Shown here piece after piece: positions 1 through 9,552 of a DNA stretch of 64,000 bases (within the stretch, counting starts at the first letter, position 1; each line of letters opens with the position of its first letter). A program made the translations under genes and the position numbers. Origin of the DNA: an uncultured Bacteroidales bacterium. Its GTDB lineage: Bacteria; Bacteroidota; Bacteroidia; Bacteroidales; Bacteroidaceae. Location: contig CACZJU010000009.1 in the NCBI GenBank assembly GCA_902781515.1, positions 1-64,000 of the forward strand, given 5' to 3'. The notes below the pieces were generated by a model, which worked only from the letters and a program-made list of their open reading frames with translations, was not told the DNA's origin and searched no databases.

Positions 1-1
1 A

Positions 2-250
2 ATATGGTTGCTGCTTCATGCCAAAGACCAGAAGGCAGCCATCGAAACAGATGCACTCATCAAAGAGTTGAAGAAAAGCGCCCCCGTGTGGAAGAATTAC
101 TCCAAGTCAGCCTTTAAGGATACGCAAAAAGCATTTCTGAACGACAACACAGATGTTGCTGTTGCGAGAGCAAAGGAATTGCGTGAGTTCCATAATCCAT
201 CAACTGGTATTTATAAATTGATTGAGATGCTGAAAGAAAATGCACGATAG
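2..250 (+). CDS. C-terminal end of an unknown protein (partial)
   Basis: The reading frame is open from the left edge of the window and ends at a TAA at 248-250, so only about 82 C-terminal residues are visible and the true start lies outside. The piece is hydrophilic, lysine-rich and probably helical, and it ends in LIEMLKENAR. No domain or catalytic motif was recognised. No start codon can be chosen; the TTG at 8 is simply the first possible one. The gene is followed by about 215 bp without a gene and then by a 5S rRNA on the same strand. I do not assign a function. Confidence 0.5.
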   Translation: MWLLLHAKDQKAAIETDALIKELKKSAPVWKNYSKSAFKDTQKAFLNDNTDVAVARAKELREFHNPSTGIYKLIEMLKENAR

Positions 251-465
251 TAGCCTAAAACGTAGGTTACCTTCAATGATAGATTCGTTCCAGACTTGGA
301 ATAATTACGAAAATTATAGGTTAATTCAATGGAAATAATAACAATAGTTAGGTTCTATAAATTGAGGTAGTTTCTATAAACGTATTAACAAATAAAACAC
401 AAACGCCCAAATACAAACAAAAGCAAATGTAATCGCATGGAACTATCCATGAAACTTTTAAAGAC
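251..465. other. Intergenic stretch before the 5S rRNA
   Basis: This AT-rich stretch lies between the unknown gene and the 5S rRNA. I see no open frame of note and no recognisable 23S rRNA 3' end, which would normally be found here if the 5S belonged to a full rRNA operon. No tRNA-like cloverleaf was seen. Confidence 0.5.
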
Positions 466-466
466 T

Positions 467-575
<109 letters not shown>

Positions 576-646
576 AAAGTCTTCGTCCAAAAAAGCGGAT
601 CAATGACGTAAAACTTAAGTGATGCTTATTAAAAAAAATTTATACT

Positions 647-874
647 ATGATAGTTTTTGATATCAAGAAAGCTGGAGTGTAGATTTGCCTTTTTAATAAG
701 AAGGCAAGTTCTACCAAGACCATCCACCTCGCGTGGAATGTTATTGTTAATGTAGTAATCCTAATTGCGGACGTTGCGTAGTTTCTTGCAGCTCCTACAC
801 CCTTTGGGGCAATTTCAGTAGTAACAGATATTGTCGGTTTGATACCCGATATAAGGAACCTCATCAAACAATAA
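647..874 (+). pseudogene. Possible small membrane-protein ORF interrupted by two TAG codons
   Basis: A frame starting at ATG 647 and ending at TAA 872-874 would encode about 75 residues but contains two in-frame TAG codons (680-682 and near 779). The part after the first TAG has a hydrophobic run (WNVIVNVVILIADVA) and the part after the second reads like an amphipathic tail ending in RNLIKQ. A strong terminator follows 16 bp downstream. It may be a decayed small gene, an amber-recoded ORF, or chance. The codon-aligned antisense frame (640-867, -) is fully open, so the coding strand is uncertain. Confidence 0.22.
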
Positions 875-889
875 GGTCTTCAAAAAAAT

Positions 890-925
890 CCTTGGGAGCG
901 TTGGTAAACTCCCAAGGTGCTTTTT
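890..925 (+). terminator. Intrinsic terminator, probably bidirectional
   Basis: A perfect 9-bp stem, CCTTGGGAG (890-898) with CTCCCAAGG (909-917), encloses a 10-base loop and is followed by TGCTTTTT. On the other strand the same stem is followed by a run of seven T, so it can act both ways. It implies a transcript ending here, from the 5S or from the small ORF at 647-874. Confidence 0.85.
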
Positions 926-1067
926 AGATAAAAGTATATATGCTATGAAGTTGGGCTTGATATTATTCCAATGGAAACATCAGAAACAATTATAGGAAGA
1001 GCTATATGGCATGTTTTTCTCCATATACCGTTTTATTGCTATTTCAGCATTCCACACCCAGTCCAAA

Positions 1068-1511
1068 TCAAAGAAAATGTGGCAAGTTTGTGTTTTTTCC
1101 TGTGTTTTCTTTTAGTTGTTTGGGGAGAAATCTGTACCTTTGCAGTGATTTTGTAACATGTTGATTATCAATGGTTATTTTCGTTTTTGCGACATGTGTG
1201 TAACATCCGGTGCTAACGCATTGATAGTCAGTCAAAGTCGTTTTCGAGAAGGATAACTTACATAATATGTCGTTGGGGGACGTTCTGAATTCATCCGACG
1301 GCGTCGCACTTTTTCCAAACAACATTCCTATCTGTGGATATAGCAGATAAAAACGTCTGGAATTTTTGAAAAGCGTCTCGTTTAATCCCCTCGTATTTAC
1401 ACTTTCTTCCAGCCGTTTCAGCAGTCTATCGCCATACTTGGCTCTGTCACTACCTTTCTGCTCGTACTCCACAATGTAACAACCTATGAGCCAGTTACGC
1501 AGGGTTGCCAT
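1068..1511 (-). pseudogene. Remnant of a DUF1016/YhcG-type nuclease
   Basis: The first ~89 codons of this frame resemble the N-terminal domain of DUF1016 (YhcG-like PDDEXK) proteins: a block like IVEYEQKGSDRAKYG, then LLKRLEESVNTRGL, RRFYLLYPQIG, and SPNDILCKLSFS. Similarity stops abruptly after KLSFS (about position 1245) and the remainder is unrelated. A TAA lies just upstream of the ATG in frame, so the N-terminus is missing too. The fragment is therefore truncated at both ends and lacks the C-terminal nuclease domain. Family members are often linked to restriction-modification or mobile loci, but none of that context survives here. The family assignment comes from recognised motifs and was not searched. 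Confidence 0.6.
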
Positions 1512-1523
1512 CTGGTTAACGGG

Positions 1524-3332
1524 TTAGGGGATTTTGGGCTGGGAGTTGTCGGAAAGGACGGAGAGGACGAGGTCTGTGACCATTTGCTTGAGTTCGTCGA
1601 TGAACTGACGGGCTTCGTATTTACGGCTCTCTATGAGGCGCAGTTTGCGTTCCCATTGACCGGTGAGTTCGGCACTTTTCAGCAGTTCGTTCTTGATGAT
1701 GCCGATAAGTTCAACACCGGTGGGAGTTGCCCAGAGGTTTTTCTTTTCCTTACGGATGTAACGACGACGGAAAAGAGTCTCGATGATGGCAGCTCGTGTG
1801 GAAGGACGTCCGATACCGTTTTCCTTCAAGGCATCGCGCAGTTCCTCGTCTTCGACAAACTTACCTGCCGTTTCCATTGCACGCAGGAGCGTAGCCTCAG
1901 TGTACGGTTTGGGAGGCGTTGTCTGTTTCTCAGCAAGGTCAGGCACATGAGAACCGGACTCGCCTTTCGTGAATTCGGGCAGAGTCTTCTCCTCCTCATC
2001 CTTTTTCTCGTCCTGCTGTTCCTCTTTTTGCCAAAGTATGCGCCAAGCAGGGTCGGTAATGTGTTTACCAGTGGCCTTGAACTGAATATCGCCAACCTCT
2101 CCAAAGACAGTTGTGGTGTCAAAGGTACAATCGGGATAAAAAGCACCGATGAAACGGCGCGAAATCAAATCATAGACCTTTGCCTCGAGGTCAGTCATTG
2201 CCTTTGCCTCAACACCTGTGGGAATGATTGCATGGTGATCGGTCACCTTCTTATTGTCGAACACCTTCTTGCTCTTCAACAGTTTCTTACCCTTGATACG
2301 TTCCATAAGGGGAAAGTACTGTCGCAGACCGTTAAGTATCTGCGGACACTTGGGATAGACATCATCGGGCAGGAAAGTGGTGTCAACACGCGGATATGTG
2401 GTATATTTCTTCTCGTAGAGACTTTGAATGAGCTGCAAAGTGAGGTCGGCAGAGAAGCCGAAACGCTTATTGCATTCCACCTGTAACGAAGTAAGGTCGA
2501 ACAGGCGAGGAGGAGCCTCTGTGCCTTTCTTCTTCTCCACCTTTGTAACGGTGAACGGCAGTTCACGCACGGCGGCAAGGGCTTTCTCACCCTCTTCCTT
2601 GGTCTTGAAGCCTCTGTCTCCCTCTTCCATTACGGCAGAGAAGACGACATCGCGGTATTTTGTGGTCAGCACCCAGTAAGGAACGGGCACGAAGTTCTCT
2701 ATCTCCTGCTGACGACGTACTATGAGGGCAAGTGTTGGAGTCTGCACACGACCTATCGAGAGCACCTGCTTCTCGTTGGTCTGCATGTTACGGTATTTCA
2801 GAGTGTAGAGACGTGTGGCATTCATGCCAAGAGTCCAGTCGCCAATGGCTCGCGACAGTCCTGCCTCATAGAGGCTTTGGTATTCGGCCTGATCCTTGAG
2901 AGTCTGGAACCCTTCGCGAATGGCATCCTCGGTCAGACTGTTTATCCACAGACGCTGCACAGGACACTTCGCGCCTGTCATTTGAATAACCCATCGCTGA
3001 ATAAGTTCACCCTCCTGACCAGCATCACCACAATTTATAATGCGCTCGGCACCAAGCATCAGTCGCTTTATTGTCTCGAATTGTTTTTCAACTCCCTTGT
3101 CGCCCTTGAGCTTAATACCGAAACGTTGTGGAATCATGGGCAACTGTCCAAGCGACCACTGTTTCCACATGGGCGAATACTCGTGAGGTTCCTTAAGTTC
3201 GCACAGATGTCCGAAAGTCCAGGTAACCTGATATCCGTTACCTTCCATATAGCCGTCGTGCTGCCTTGTAGCGCCCAAGACATGGGCTATATCGCGGCCT
3301 ACCGACGGTTTCTCTGCTATGCAAACAATCAT
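1524..3332 (-). CDS. topB: DNA topoisomerase III (type IA)
   Basis: This is a type IA topoisomerase that passes single DNA strands through a transient break and decatenates replication or recombination intermediates in the cytoplasm. The ATG at 3332 gives MIVCIAEKPSVGRDIA, the usual N-terminus; a longer frame reaches 3410 but its 26 extra residues lie across the promoter. The Toprim domain shows EKPSVGR and GDAGQEGEL. The active-site tyrosine is in the TTYPRVDT block, and SIGRVQTPTLALIV is also typical. The C-terminal half has the conserved GIGRPSTRAAIIETL segment. Length (602 aa) suits a TopB without extra zinc domains. It is a single-gene unit with its own promoter, divergent from the GH43 gene. 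Confidence 0.95.
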   Translation of the reverse strand: MIVCIAEKPSVGRDIAHVLGATRQHDGYMEGNGYQVTWTFGHLCELKEPHEYSPMWKQWSLGQLPMIPQRFGIKLKGDKGVEKQFETIKRLMLGAERIINCGDAGQEGELIQRWVIQMTGAKCPVQRLWINSLTEDAIREGFQTLKDQAEYQSLYEAGLSRAIGDWTLGMNATRLYTLKYRNMQTNEKQVLSIGRVQTPTLALIVRRQQEIENFVPVPYWVLTTKYRDVVFSAVMEEGDRGFKTKEEGEKALAAVRELPFTVTKVEKKKGTEAPPRLFDLTSLQVECNKRFGFSADLTLQLIQSLYEKKYTTYPRVDTTFLPDDVYPKCPQILNGLRQYFPLMERIKGKKLLKSKKVFDNKKVTDHHAIIPTGVEAKAMTDLEAKVYDLISRRFIGAFYPDCTFDTTTVFGEVGDIQFKATGKHITDPAWRILWQKEEQQDEKKDEEEKTLPEFTKGESGSHVPDLAEKQTTPPKPYTEATLLRAMETAGKFVEDEELRDALKENGIGRPSTRAAIIETLFRRRYIRKEKKNLWATPTGVELIGIIKNELLKSAELTGQWERKLRLIESRKYEARQFIDELKQMVTDLVLSVLSDNSQPKIP

Positions 3333-3364
3333 GTATCTTTGTCCTGATTTTACTTTACAACTCT

Positions 3365-3373
3365 GCAAAGATA
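3365..3373 (-). promoter_or_regulatory. -7 promoter element of topB
   Basis: The minus strand reads TATCTTTGC, a match to the Bacteroidetes TAnnTTTG element, 32 bp before the topB ATG at 3332. No clear TTTG -33 element was found at the expected distance. It argues for the ATG at 3332 rather than the longer frame. Confidence 0.6.
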
Positions 3374-3394
3374 CATAAAAATGCGAGAAAAAGC

Positions 3395-3425
3395 TTTGCA
3401 TTATCAGCAAAAATTCGTAGTTTTG
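3395..3425 (+). promoter_or_regulatory. Promoter of the GH43 gene
   Basis: TTTG (3395-3398) and TAGTTTTG (3418-3425) are separated by 19 bp, matching the Bacteroidetes sigma-AB promoter. The ATG at 3469 follows after about 43 bp. Spacers after the GH43 gene are short, so this may be the main promoter for the whole run of genes to about 13.6 kb. Confidence 0.65.
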
Positions 3426-3468
3426 TACGATTATACATTAATTTTATACGCACATACGCGATTCAAAG

Positions 3469-6420
3469 ATGAAAGTAAAACTTATTATTTTTGCCACACT
3501 GATGGTAATCTGCGGCACGTCTGCAGCACAGGAAAAGACTGCTCTGACAGTAACTGAAATGAAGAATTTAACGAAGCTGTCGGAAGGCAGTACTGTCAGT
3601 GTGCACGACCCATCGGTGGTATATAACAAAAGTGACAACTACTTCTACATTGTAGGTTCACACATGGGACTTGGCAAGAGCAAGGACTTGGTAAGTTGGG
3701 AAAGCGTTGACAACGGAATATGGGTCACCATGCCCAACTGGTGGGATAACTACCAAGACGGAAGTAAACTCTTCAACAAACCATTCTGGGAAGCATTCAA
3801 GGAGTGCCCTGAGCATGAGGTGAAGCTTGCGAACGGCAACACTGGCACACTTGGAAGTTTTGATGCCGCTGCTTTCTGCTCATGGTATTCTGTCAACGGA
3901 GACTCGGCATGGGTGAAGGGAAACATGTGGGCCCCAGACGTGATATGGAACGAATCGATGCAGAAATGGTGTATGTATATGAGTCTGAACGGTCTAAGAT
4001 GGAACAGCGTGATTGTGCTGCTTACGGCCTCTAAGCCTACAGGCCCGTTCACCTATCAAGGACCGGTAGTAATGGGAGGTTTCAGCGGTGGAAAGCACGC
4101 AAACAGTAATGGAACACAAATCTCAGCCCCTTCATACAAGATGACAGACCTGGAACTGGTTTGGGGCACACAGGCATCACTCCCCTCTGACTACGCGAAG
4201 GGAGGCGACTGGGGATGGTGGTGGCCAAACTGCATAGACCCATGTCCCTTCTACGATGAAACCGGTGAATTATGGCTTGTCTATGGTTCGTGGAGCGGTG
4301 GCATCTTCATATTGAAGCTCGACAAGGAAACTGGTCTTCGCGACTATACCTATACCTACGAGTCAGACGTCAGCACAAAGGGACAAAGCTATACCAGCGA
4401 CAAATATTTCGGTAAGCGCATAGCAGGCGGACATTATGTCAGCGGCGAAGGTCCGTACGTCCAGCACATTGGTAACTATTACTACCTGTTCGTAAGCTAC
4501 GGAGGTTATGCTCCGGGCGGTTACGATGATGACGGCAATCCGCAAGGCGGCTACGAGATGAGAATTTTCCGCTCGAAGAATCCTGATGGACCATACGTTG
4601 ATGCTGCTGGAACCGCTGCCACATATACCAGCTACATGATGAACTACGGTTCAAACTCAGCCAAAAATATTGGTGTTAAGTTATTGGATGCATACAACGG
4701 TTGGGGACTACAGGAAGTAGGAGAACGCTCGCAAGGACACAACTCAGCATGTCAGGACGACAAAGGCCGTTCGTTTGTAGTTTACCATACGAAGTTCAAC
4801 GACGGTACAGCAGGTCATCAGGTACGTGTTCACCAACTCTTCCTTAACGAAAAGGAGTGGCTCGTGGCATCCCCATTCTGCTATAAAGGCGAAGAATGGA
4901 CTGACGAAACAATAGCCTCAACCTCAATCCCTGTTGAAGATATTGTGGGTGACTACCATTTCCTGCTTCATCCTTACAAGCAAAACTTTGCAGAGTTCGA
5001 AGAACAAACACCCAGCATCATCACACTGAATGCCGACGGAACCATTAAAGGAGCAAAAACCGGAACATGGAGCGTGAAGGAAGGTTCCCTCTATATCACT
5101 CTGAAACTCGGCACAACATCATATTACGGAGTTATTATGGAGTCAACGGTTGACGGTGCTACAGCCGCAGGTTTCCAGACCTCAGGCATGAAGGCTCTGT
5201 CCTTCTCTGCCGTAGCCAACAACGGAGTGCCCATCTGGGGTTACAAACTGCAGCCTCAGTATGCAGTAGCCTATAACTACGTCAGCAACAGCATTAACGT
5301 GAAGAACAGCACCTCCTATTCACGCAACATCAGCCTGATGTTCCCCACCACAGACAACACCACTCTGACATGGACCTCTTCGGAACCCGATGTCATCAGC
5401 GAAACGGGTAAATACAATCCGCGTGAGGAGAATACTCCGGTGACACTAACCGGTCGTCTCGAATGCGGGAACTATTACTGGGAACAGACCTACAATATAA
5501 CGGCCCGTGCTGCTTCAACACCAAATGGGGACTACCAGACAGGACTTTTGGCATACTACAACATGGACGATACACCATGCTACAATGCCTATGATGGTAC
5601 ACAGCGAGCATACTTCATGCGTGCCGGCAGCGGAACGACATCAACCCAACTGTCCGACTACGACCGTTTCGGTAAAGTGGTACACCTGAACTTCGGTAAT
5701 CAGAAGAACTGCTCCTATGTGCGTATGTCGAATCCCCTATATGGGAAAGAGAATCTTGAGGGTTTCACCGTAGCAATGTGGGTAAAACGCACAGATGATA
5801 ATGCGTGGGATGCCCTGTGGAGCTTCTTCAACAGCACCTCCAGCACAGCCAGCAGCTCTCGTTTCTTCCTAACAGGTAACGGCTATCTGGGCTACAACGA
5901 CAACGCCAGCGATGCCACATGGTTCGACATAAACCATCCCGAAACAAAGATATACAACGACATTGCCGTAGGTGAATGGGCTTGGGTGACAGTTACTGTA
6001 GGTCCGACTAAGGGCATCCAGTACTATGTCAATCGCAGTAATAAGCTGCACAATGTTGCATCAAGCAACAATGTCACCAGTACCACCAAGGTCAAAGATC
6101 TGCCCATAGCAAAACTAGTGTCCGATGTCACAAAAATGAAGTATTTCAACCTTGGCATGGGTTCATTCTGGGGTTCGCCAGATTGTTACATCGACGACGT
6201 GATGATATTCAACCGCGAAATGACGTCCACCGATTTGCTCGCATTGGAAACTATGGTTAACCGCGTGACAGACTTAACCAGTCTGGAAACGGCAATAGGC
6301 GAGGTCGTAATGCCTCAGCACCAAATGCAAAATGGTGTATTCGACTTGCAAGGACGTCGTGTCACGAATCCTACCCGAGGTCTCTACATCATCAACGGAA
6401 AGAAAATCTTAGTGAAATAA
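3469..6420 (+). CDS. Secreted GH43 glycoside hydrolase with LamG-like domain
   Basis: The protein has 983 residues with a signal peptide (hydrophobic stretch to SAAQ, ~residue 21). The five-bladed GH43 domain follows: VHDPSVVY holds the catalytic-base aspartate, APDVIW the second aspartate, and SGEGPYV the likely acid glutamate. A long insert-rich catalytic part runs to about residue 480. After it come a beta-sandwich region, a LamG-like domain from about residue 690 (LLAYYNMDD), and a C-terminal tail (FDLQGRRV ... GLYIINGKKILVK) like Bacteroidetes secretion or anchoring tails. GH43 members cleave arabinan or xylan side chains; the exact substrate cannot be read here. It begins 44 bp after a promoter and ends 6 bp before the Fe-S gene, an odd operon partner. 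Confidence 0.88.
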   Translation: MKVKLIIFATLMVICGTSAAQEKTALTVTEMKNLTKLSEGSTVSVHDPSVVYNKSDNYFYIVGSHMGLGKSKDLVSWESVDNGIWVTMPNWWDNYQDGSKLFNKPFWEAFKECPEHEVKLANGNTGTLGSFDAAAFCSWYSVNGDSAWVKGNMWAPDVIWNESMQKWCMYMSLNGLRWNSVIVLLTASKPTGPFTYQGPVVMGGFSGGKHANSNGTQISAPSYKMTDLELVWGTQASLPSDYAKGGDWGWWWPNCIDPCPFYDETGELWLVYGSWSGGIFILKLDKETGLRDYTYTYESDVSTKGQSYTSDKYFGKRIAGGHYVSGEGPYVQHIGNYYYLFVSYGGYAPGGYDDDGNPQGGYEMRIFRSKNPDGPYVDAAGTAATYTSYMMNYGSNSAKNIGVKLLDAYNGWGLQEVGERSQGHNSACQDDKGRSFVVYHTKFNDGTAGHQVRVHQLFLNEKEWLVASPFCYKGEEWTDETIASTSIPVEDIVGDYHFLLHPYKQNFAEFEEQTPSIITLNADGTIKGAKTGTWSVKEGSLYITLKLGTTSYYGVIMESTVDGATAAGFQTSGMKALSFSAVANNGVPIWGYKLQPQYAVAYNYVSNSINVKNSTSYSRNISLMFPTTDNTTLTWTSSEPDVISETGKYNPREENTPVTLTGRLECGNYYWEQTYNITARAASTPNGDYQTGLLAYYNMDDTPCYNAYDGTQRAYFMRAGSGTTSTQLSDYDRFGKVVHLNFGNQKNCSYVRMSNPLYGKENLEGFTVAMWVKRTDDNAWDALWSFFNSTSSTASSSRFFLTGNGYLGYNDNASDATWFDINHPETKIYNDIAVGEWAWVTVTVGPTKGIQYYVNRSNKLHNVASSNNVTSTTKVKDLPIAKLVSDVTKMKYFNLGMGSFWGSPDCYIDDVMIFNREMTSTDLLALETMVNRVTDLTSLETAIGEVVMPQHQMQNGVFDLQGRRVTNPTRGLYIINGKKILVK

Positions 6421-6426
6421 AATAGT

Positions 6427-7941
6427 ATGTTACGCAAAATCCGCATTACTCTTGCCATCCTCTTCTGGACAGGTATTACATTGCTCTTTCTCGATTTCAC
6501 GGGAACAGCACAGCAATATCTATCATGGATGGCTAAAGTACAGTTCCTGCCTGCCGTATTGGCTCTGAACGTGGCTGTAGTTGTTGGGCTGATTGTCCTT
6601 ACCCTCCTAGTTGGTCGCATATACTGTTCCGTAATCTGTCCGATGGGAGTTATGCAGGATTTCATCGCCTGGGTCAGCAAGCGTCGCATCTTCCGCAAGA
6701 ACAAGAAAGCGAAACTTGCCAGCAAATACAGTTACTCCCCTACCCGACGCATTCTGAGGGCTCTGGTGCTGCTCGCATTCCTTATTCTTATGACAGCAGG
6801 ATTAAACAGTATCGCAATACTCATTGCTCCATATAGCGCTTATGGACGTATAGCAACCAACCTGATGCAACCTGTTTACCTTTGGGCGAACAACGGATTG
6901 GCAGCCATTGCCGAGCACTACGACTCTTATGCTTTCTACACAGTTGACGTATGGATGCGCTCTGCCATCTCCCTTGGCATAGCTGTGGGCACGCTGGTTA
7001 TCGTTGGCATTCTGGCTTGGAGAGGTGGCCGTACTTATTGCAACACCATCTGTCCCGTTGGAACCATACTGGGCTACATCAGTCACTTCTCGATTCACGG
7101 TCCTGTGTTCGACGAAGAGAAATGTAACGGATGTCGTCTATGCGAACGCAACTGCAAGGCCAGTTGCATTAATGTTAAAGACCATCACGTCGATATGACA
7201 CGCTGCGTTTCCTGCGGCAACTGTATGTCGCTCTGTCCACAGGGAGCAATGAAGTTTGGTAATAGACTTTCTAAATTTTCTAGTAAGTCTAATATAACTA
7301 GTGCCACTAGCCAAGTCAACGAAGAGCGTCGTGCCTTTGTAAAGGGTTTGGCATTGGCAGCAACTGCCGCTTCTGTTGATGCTGTTGCCAAGACAGTAGA
7401 TGGTGGTCTGGCTGCTATCGAAGACAAGGCAATTCCAGAACGTAAGACACGTCTTACTCCACCGGGCTCGCTCTCAGTGAAGCATTTCTCACAACATTGT
7501 ACCGCTTGTCAGCTTTGCATCGCTGCTTGTCCCAATCAGGTACTGCGACCCAGTGACGACTTGGAGCACCTGATGCAGCCGGTAATGCAGTATGAACGCG
7601 GTTATTGCCGACCTGAATGCAACCGTTGTTCGCAAGTGTGCCCGACAGGAGCCATCCGACCTATTACTATTGAGGAGAAAACAGCCCAGCAGATAGGTCA
7701 CGCCGTATGGGTAAAAGATAATTGTCTGTGTGTAACCGAAGGCATCTCGTGTGGTCATTGTGCAAGTCACTGTCCTACCGGTGCCATTGAAATGGTGCCA
7801 TTAAACGAGAATGAAGAAATATGGGTACCTGCAGTAAACGAATCGGCGTGCATAGGCTGTGGAGCTTGTGAGAATCTTTGTCCTGCACGTCCCTTCAGTG
7901 CCATCTATGTCGAAGGCTACGAAACACACCGGGAGGTTTAA
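6427..7941 (+). CDS. NapH-NapG/MauM-like polyferredoxin fusion, membrane-bound
   Basis: The N-terminal ~230 residues resemble NapH/CcoG-type membrane ferredoxins: about four membrane segments and two CxxxCP loops (CSVICPMG, CNTICPVG). Two 4Fe-4S motifs follow (CNGCRLCERNC, CVSCGNCMSLCP). After a low-complexity linker at about residues 279-299, a twin-arginine-like segment RRAFVKGLALAATAA starts near residue 301, and the rest matches NapG/MauM ferredoxins: LTPPGSLSVKHF, CTACQLCIAACP, CNRCSQVCP, CGHCASHCP and CIGCGACENLCP. NapH and NapG are normally separate, with NapG exported by Tat. The likely role is electron transfer from the quinone pool to a periplasmic acceptor, plausibly the aldo/keto-reductase-like protein downstream. 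tatA and tatC are in the same operon. Confidence 0.85.
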   Translation: MLRKIRITLAILFWTGITLLFLDFTGTAQQYLSWMAKVQFLPAVLALNVAVVVGLIVLTLLVGRIYCSVICPMGVMQDFIAWVSKRRIFRKNKKAKLASKYSYSPTRRILRALVLLAFLILMTAGLNSIAILIAPYSAYGRIATNLMQPVYLWANNGLAAIAEHYDSYAFYTVDVWMRSAISLGIAVGTLVIVGILAWRGGRTYCNTICPVGTILGYISHFSIHGPVFDEEKCNGCRLCERNCKASCINVKDHHVDMTRCVSCGNCMSLCPQGAMKFGNRLSKFSSKSNITSATSQVNEERRAFVKGLALAATAASVDAVAKTVDGGLAAIEDKAIPERKTRLTPPGSLSVKHFSQHCTACQLCIAACPNQVLRPSDDLEHLMQPVMQYERGYCRPECNRCSQVCPTGAIRPITIEEKTAQQIGHAVWVKDNCLCVTEGISCGHCASHCPTGAIEMVPLNENEEIWVPAVNESACIGCGACENLCPARPFSAIYVEGYETHREV

Positions 7942-7957
7942 TTGACAATTGACAGTT

Positions 7958-9358
7958 ATGGAAAGAAGAGAATTCATAAAGATATTAGGCACAGGAGCTG
8001 CTACGGCGGCTTTGGCTGGTTGCGGCATAAAGAAGGACAAGGACATAGACCCGCTGGGACACCATACAGGTGAGATTCCTACGGACAAGATGACCTATCG
8101 CGACAATCCCAATACGGGAGACCATGTATCGTTGTTGGGATATGGAATGATGCGTCTGCCCAACAAACCACAGAAACCTTCTGCCGACGGATCACCAACT
8201 CCCGAAGAAATAGACCAAGAAGAGGTTAACCGCTTAGTGAAGTACGCTTTAGAACATGGTGTAAACTACTTCGATACAAGTCCTGCTTACTGCAGAGGCG
8301 AAAGCGAGGCAAGCACCGGTACGGCTCTTGTAGCCAGCGGTTATCCGCGTGACAAATACTATATTGCCACTAAGCTCTCTAATTTCTCTCCCGAGCAGTG
8401 GTCGTATGCCGAAGGAGTGAAGATGTTCGAAAACTCCTTGAAGTATCTCCAAACCGACTACATAGATTACCTACTCCTGCATGGTGTAGGCATGGGAGGT
8501 ATGGACGCCCTGAACGGAAGATATATGGACAATGGTCTGCTCGACTATCTGTTGAAGAAACGCGAAGAGGGTGTAATACGCAACCTCGGTTTCTCGTATC
8601 ACGGCGACATTGAGGTCTTCGACTATCTTCTGGAGAACCACGACAAGTATCATTGGGACTTTGTGCAGATACAGATGAACTACGTTGACTGGCACTTGGC
8701 AAACGAGACCAACAATCGCAACACCGATGCTGAGTATCTGTACAATGAACTTGACAAACGCAGCATTCCCGGAGTTATTATGGAACCTCTGTTGGGCGGA
8801 AGACTTGTGAAGATGCCCAACCACATCGTTGCTACGCTAAAAAGCAAACGTCCAGAGGATAGCGTTGCCTCATGGGCTTTCCGATACGCCGGCACTAAGC
8901 CTCGCATCCTTACGGTTCTCTCCGGAATGACTTATATGGAGCACTTGCAGGACAATCTGCGCACCTATAGTCCCTTGGAACCGCTGACGGCAGAAGAACA
9001 GGAATGGCTTGAGACAGAGGTTGCAAATCTGTATGTTTCCTACCCCACTATTCCATGCAACGATTGCAAATACTGTATGCCTTGCCCTTATGGCATTGAC
9101 ATTCCTTCCATCTTGCTACACTACAACAAATGTGTAAACGAGGGAAATGTGCCAGAGTCGGCACAGGCCGAGAACTACAGAAAGGCACGCAAGGCTTTCC
9201 TTGTGGGTTACGACCGCTCTGTACCACGTCTGCGACAGGCCAATCACTGCATCGGATGCGGACGTTGCGTAGAGCATTGTCCACAACGCATCAATATTCC
9301 GCGTGAGATGAACAGAATCGATTCATTCGTAGAGAAACTAAAACAAGATAAATTATGA
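7958..9358 (+). CDS. Tat-exported aldo/keto reductase with C-terminal ferredoxin domain
   Basis: The ATG at 7958 is chosen because it gives [20 protein letters not shown], a twin-arginine signal followed by a lipobox-like LAGC; the upstream TTG lies in an AT repeat. The aldo/keto reductase barrel spans about residues 50-340 with the usual tetrad: D and Y in FDTSPAY, K in ATKL, H in LLLHG. The C-terminus adds two Fe-S motifs ([11 protein letters not shown] and [12 protein letters not shown]). This is a known Bacteroidetes/Clostridia architecture of unknown substrate. It sits 16 bp after the polyferredoxin gene and overlaps tatA by 4 bp, so it is probably a Tat substrate fed electrons by that polyferredoxin (inference). 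Confidence 0.88.
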   Translation: MERREFIKILGTGAATAALAGCGIKKDKDIDPLGHHTGEIPTDKMTYRDNPNTGDHVSLLGYGMMRLPNKPQKPSADGSPTPEEIDQEEVNRLVKYALEHGVNYFDTSPAYCRGESEASTGTALVASGYPRDKYYIATKLSNFSPEQWSYAEGVKMFENSLKYLQTDYIDYLLLHGVGMGGMDALNGRYMDNGLLDYLLKKREEGVIRNLGFSYHGDIEVFDYLLENHDKYHWDFVQIQMNYVDWHLANETNNRNTDAEYLYNELDKRSIPGVIMEPLLGGRLVKMPNHIVATLKSKRPEDSVASWAFRYAGTKPRILTVLSGMTYMEHLQDNLRTYSPLEPLTAEEQEWLETEVANLYVSYPTIPCNDCKYCMPCPYGIDIPSILLHYNKCVNEGNVPESAQAENYRKARKAFLVGYDRSVPRLRQANHCIGCGRCVEHCPQRINIPREMNRIDSFVEKLKQDKL

Positions 9359-9552
9359 CACATTTAATGTTCCTTGGTTTGGGTATGCAGGAACTGCTGG
9401 TTATCCTGCTCATCGTACTATTACTTTTCGGTGGCAAGAAACTGCCTGAGATGATGCGTGGGCTCGGTCAGGGCGCCAAGGCTTTCAAGGATGGCATGAA
9501 TGAGGTTACTAAAGAAGAATCTGAGGAAAAGATAGAGAAGAAAGAGGAGTGA
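9355..9552 (+). CDS. tatA: Twin-arginine translocase subunit TatA/E
   Basis: This 65-residue protein has one N-terminal membrane helix ([20 protein letters not shown], with the typical FGxxKLPE hinge), an amphipathic helix ([14 protein letters not shown]) and an acidic, lysine-rich tail. TatA oligomers form the pore that exports folded proteins. It overlaps the preceding reductase (ATGA) and the following tatC (GTGA) by 4 bp each, a sign of translational coupling and of a dedicated export system for the upstream redox proteins. Confidence 0.95.
   Translation: MTHLMFLGLGMQELLVILLIVLLLFGGKKLPEMMRGLGQGAKAFKDGMNEVTKEESEEKIEKKEE

Noticed and set aside
971-1156. 61-codon plus-strand ORF after the terminator
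   Set aside because: No promoter, no homology recognised, unusual composition (many F/C/L), and it overlaps the nuclease remnant on the other strand.
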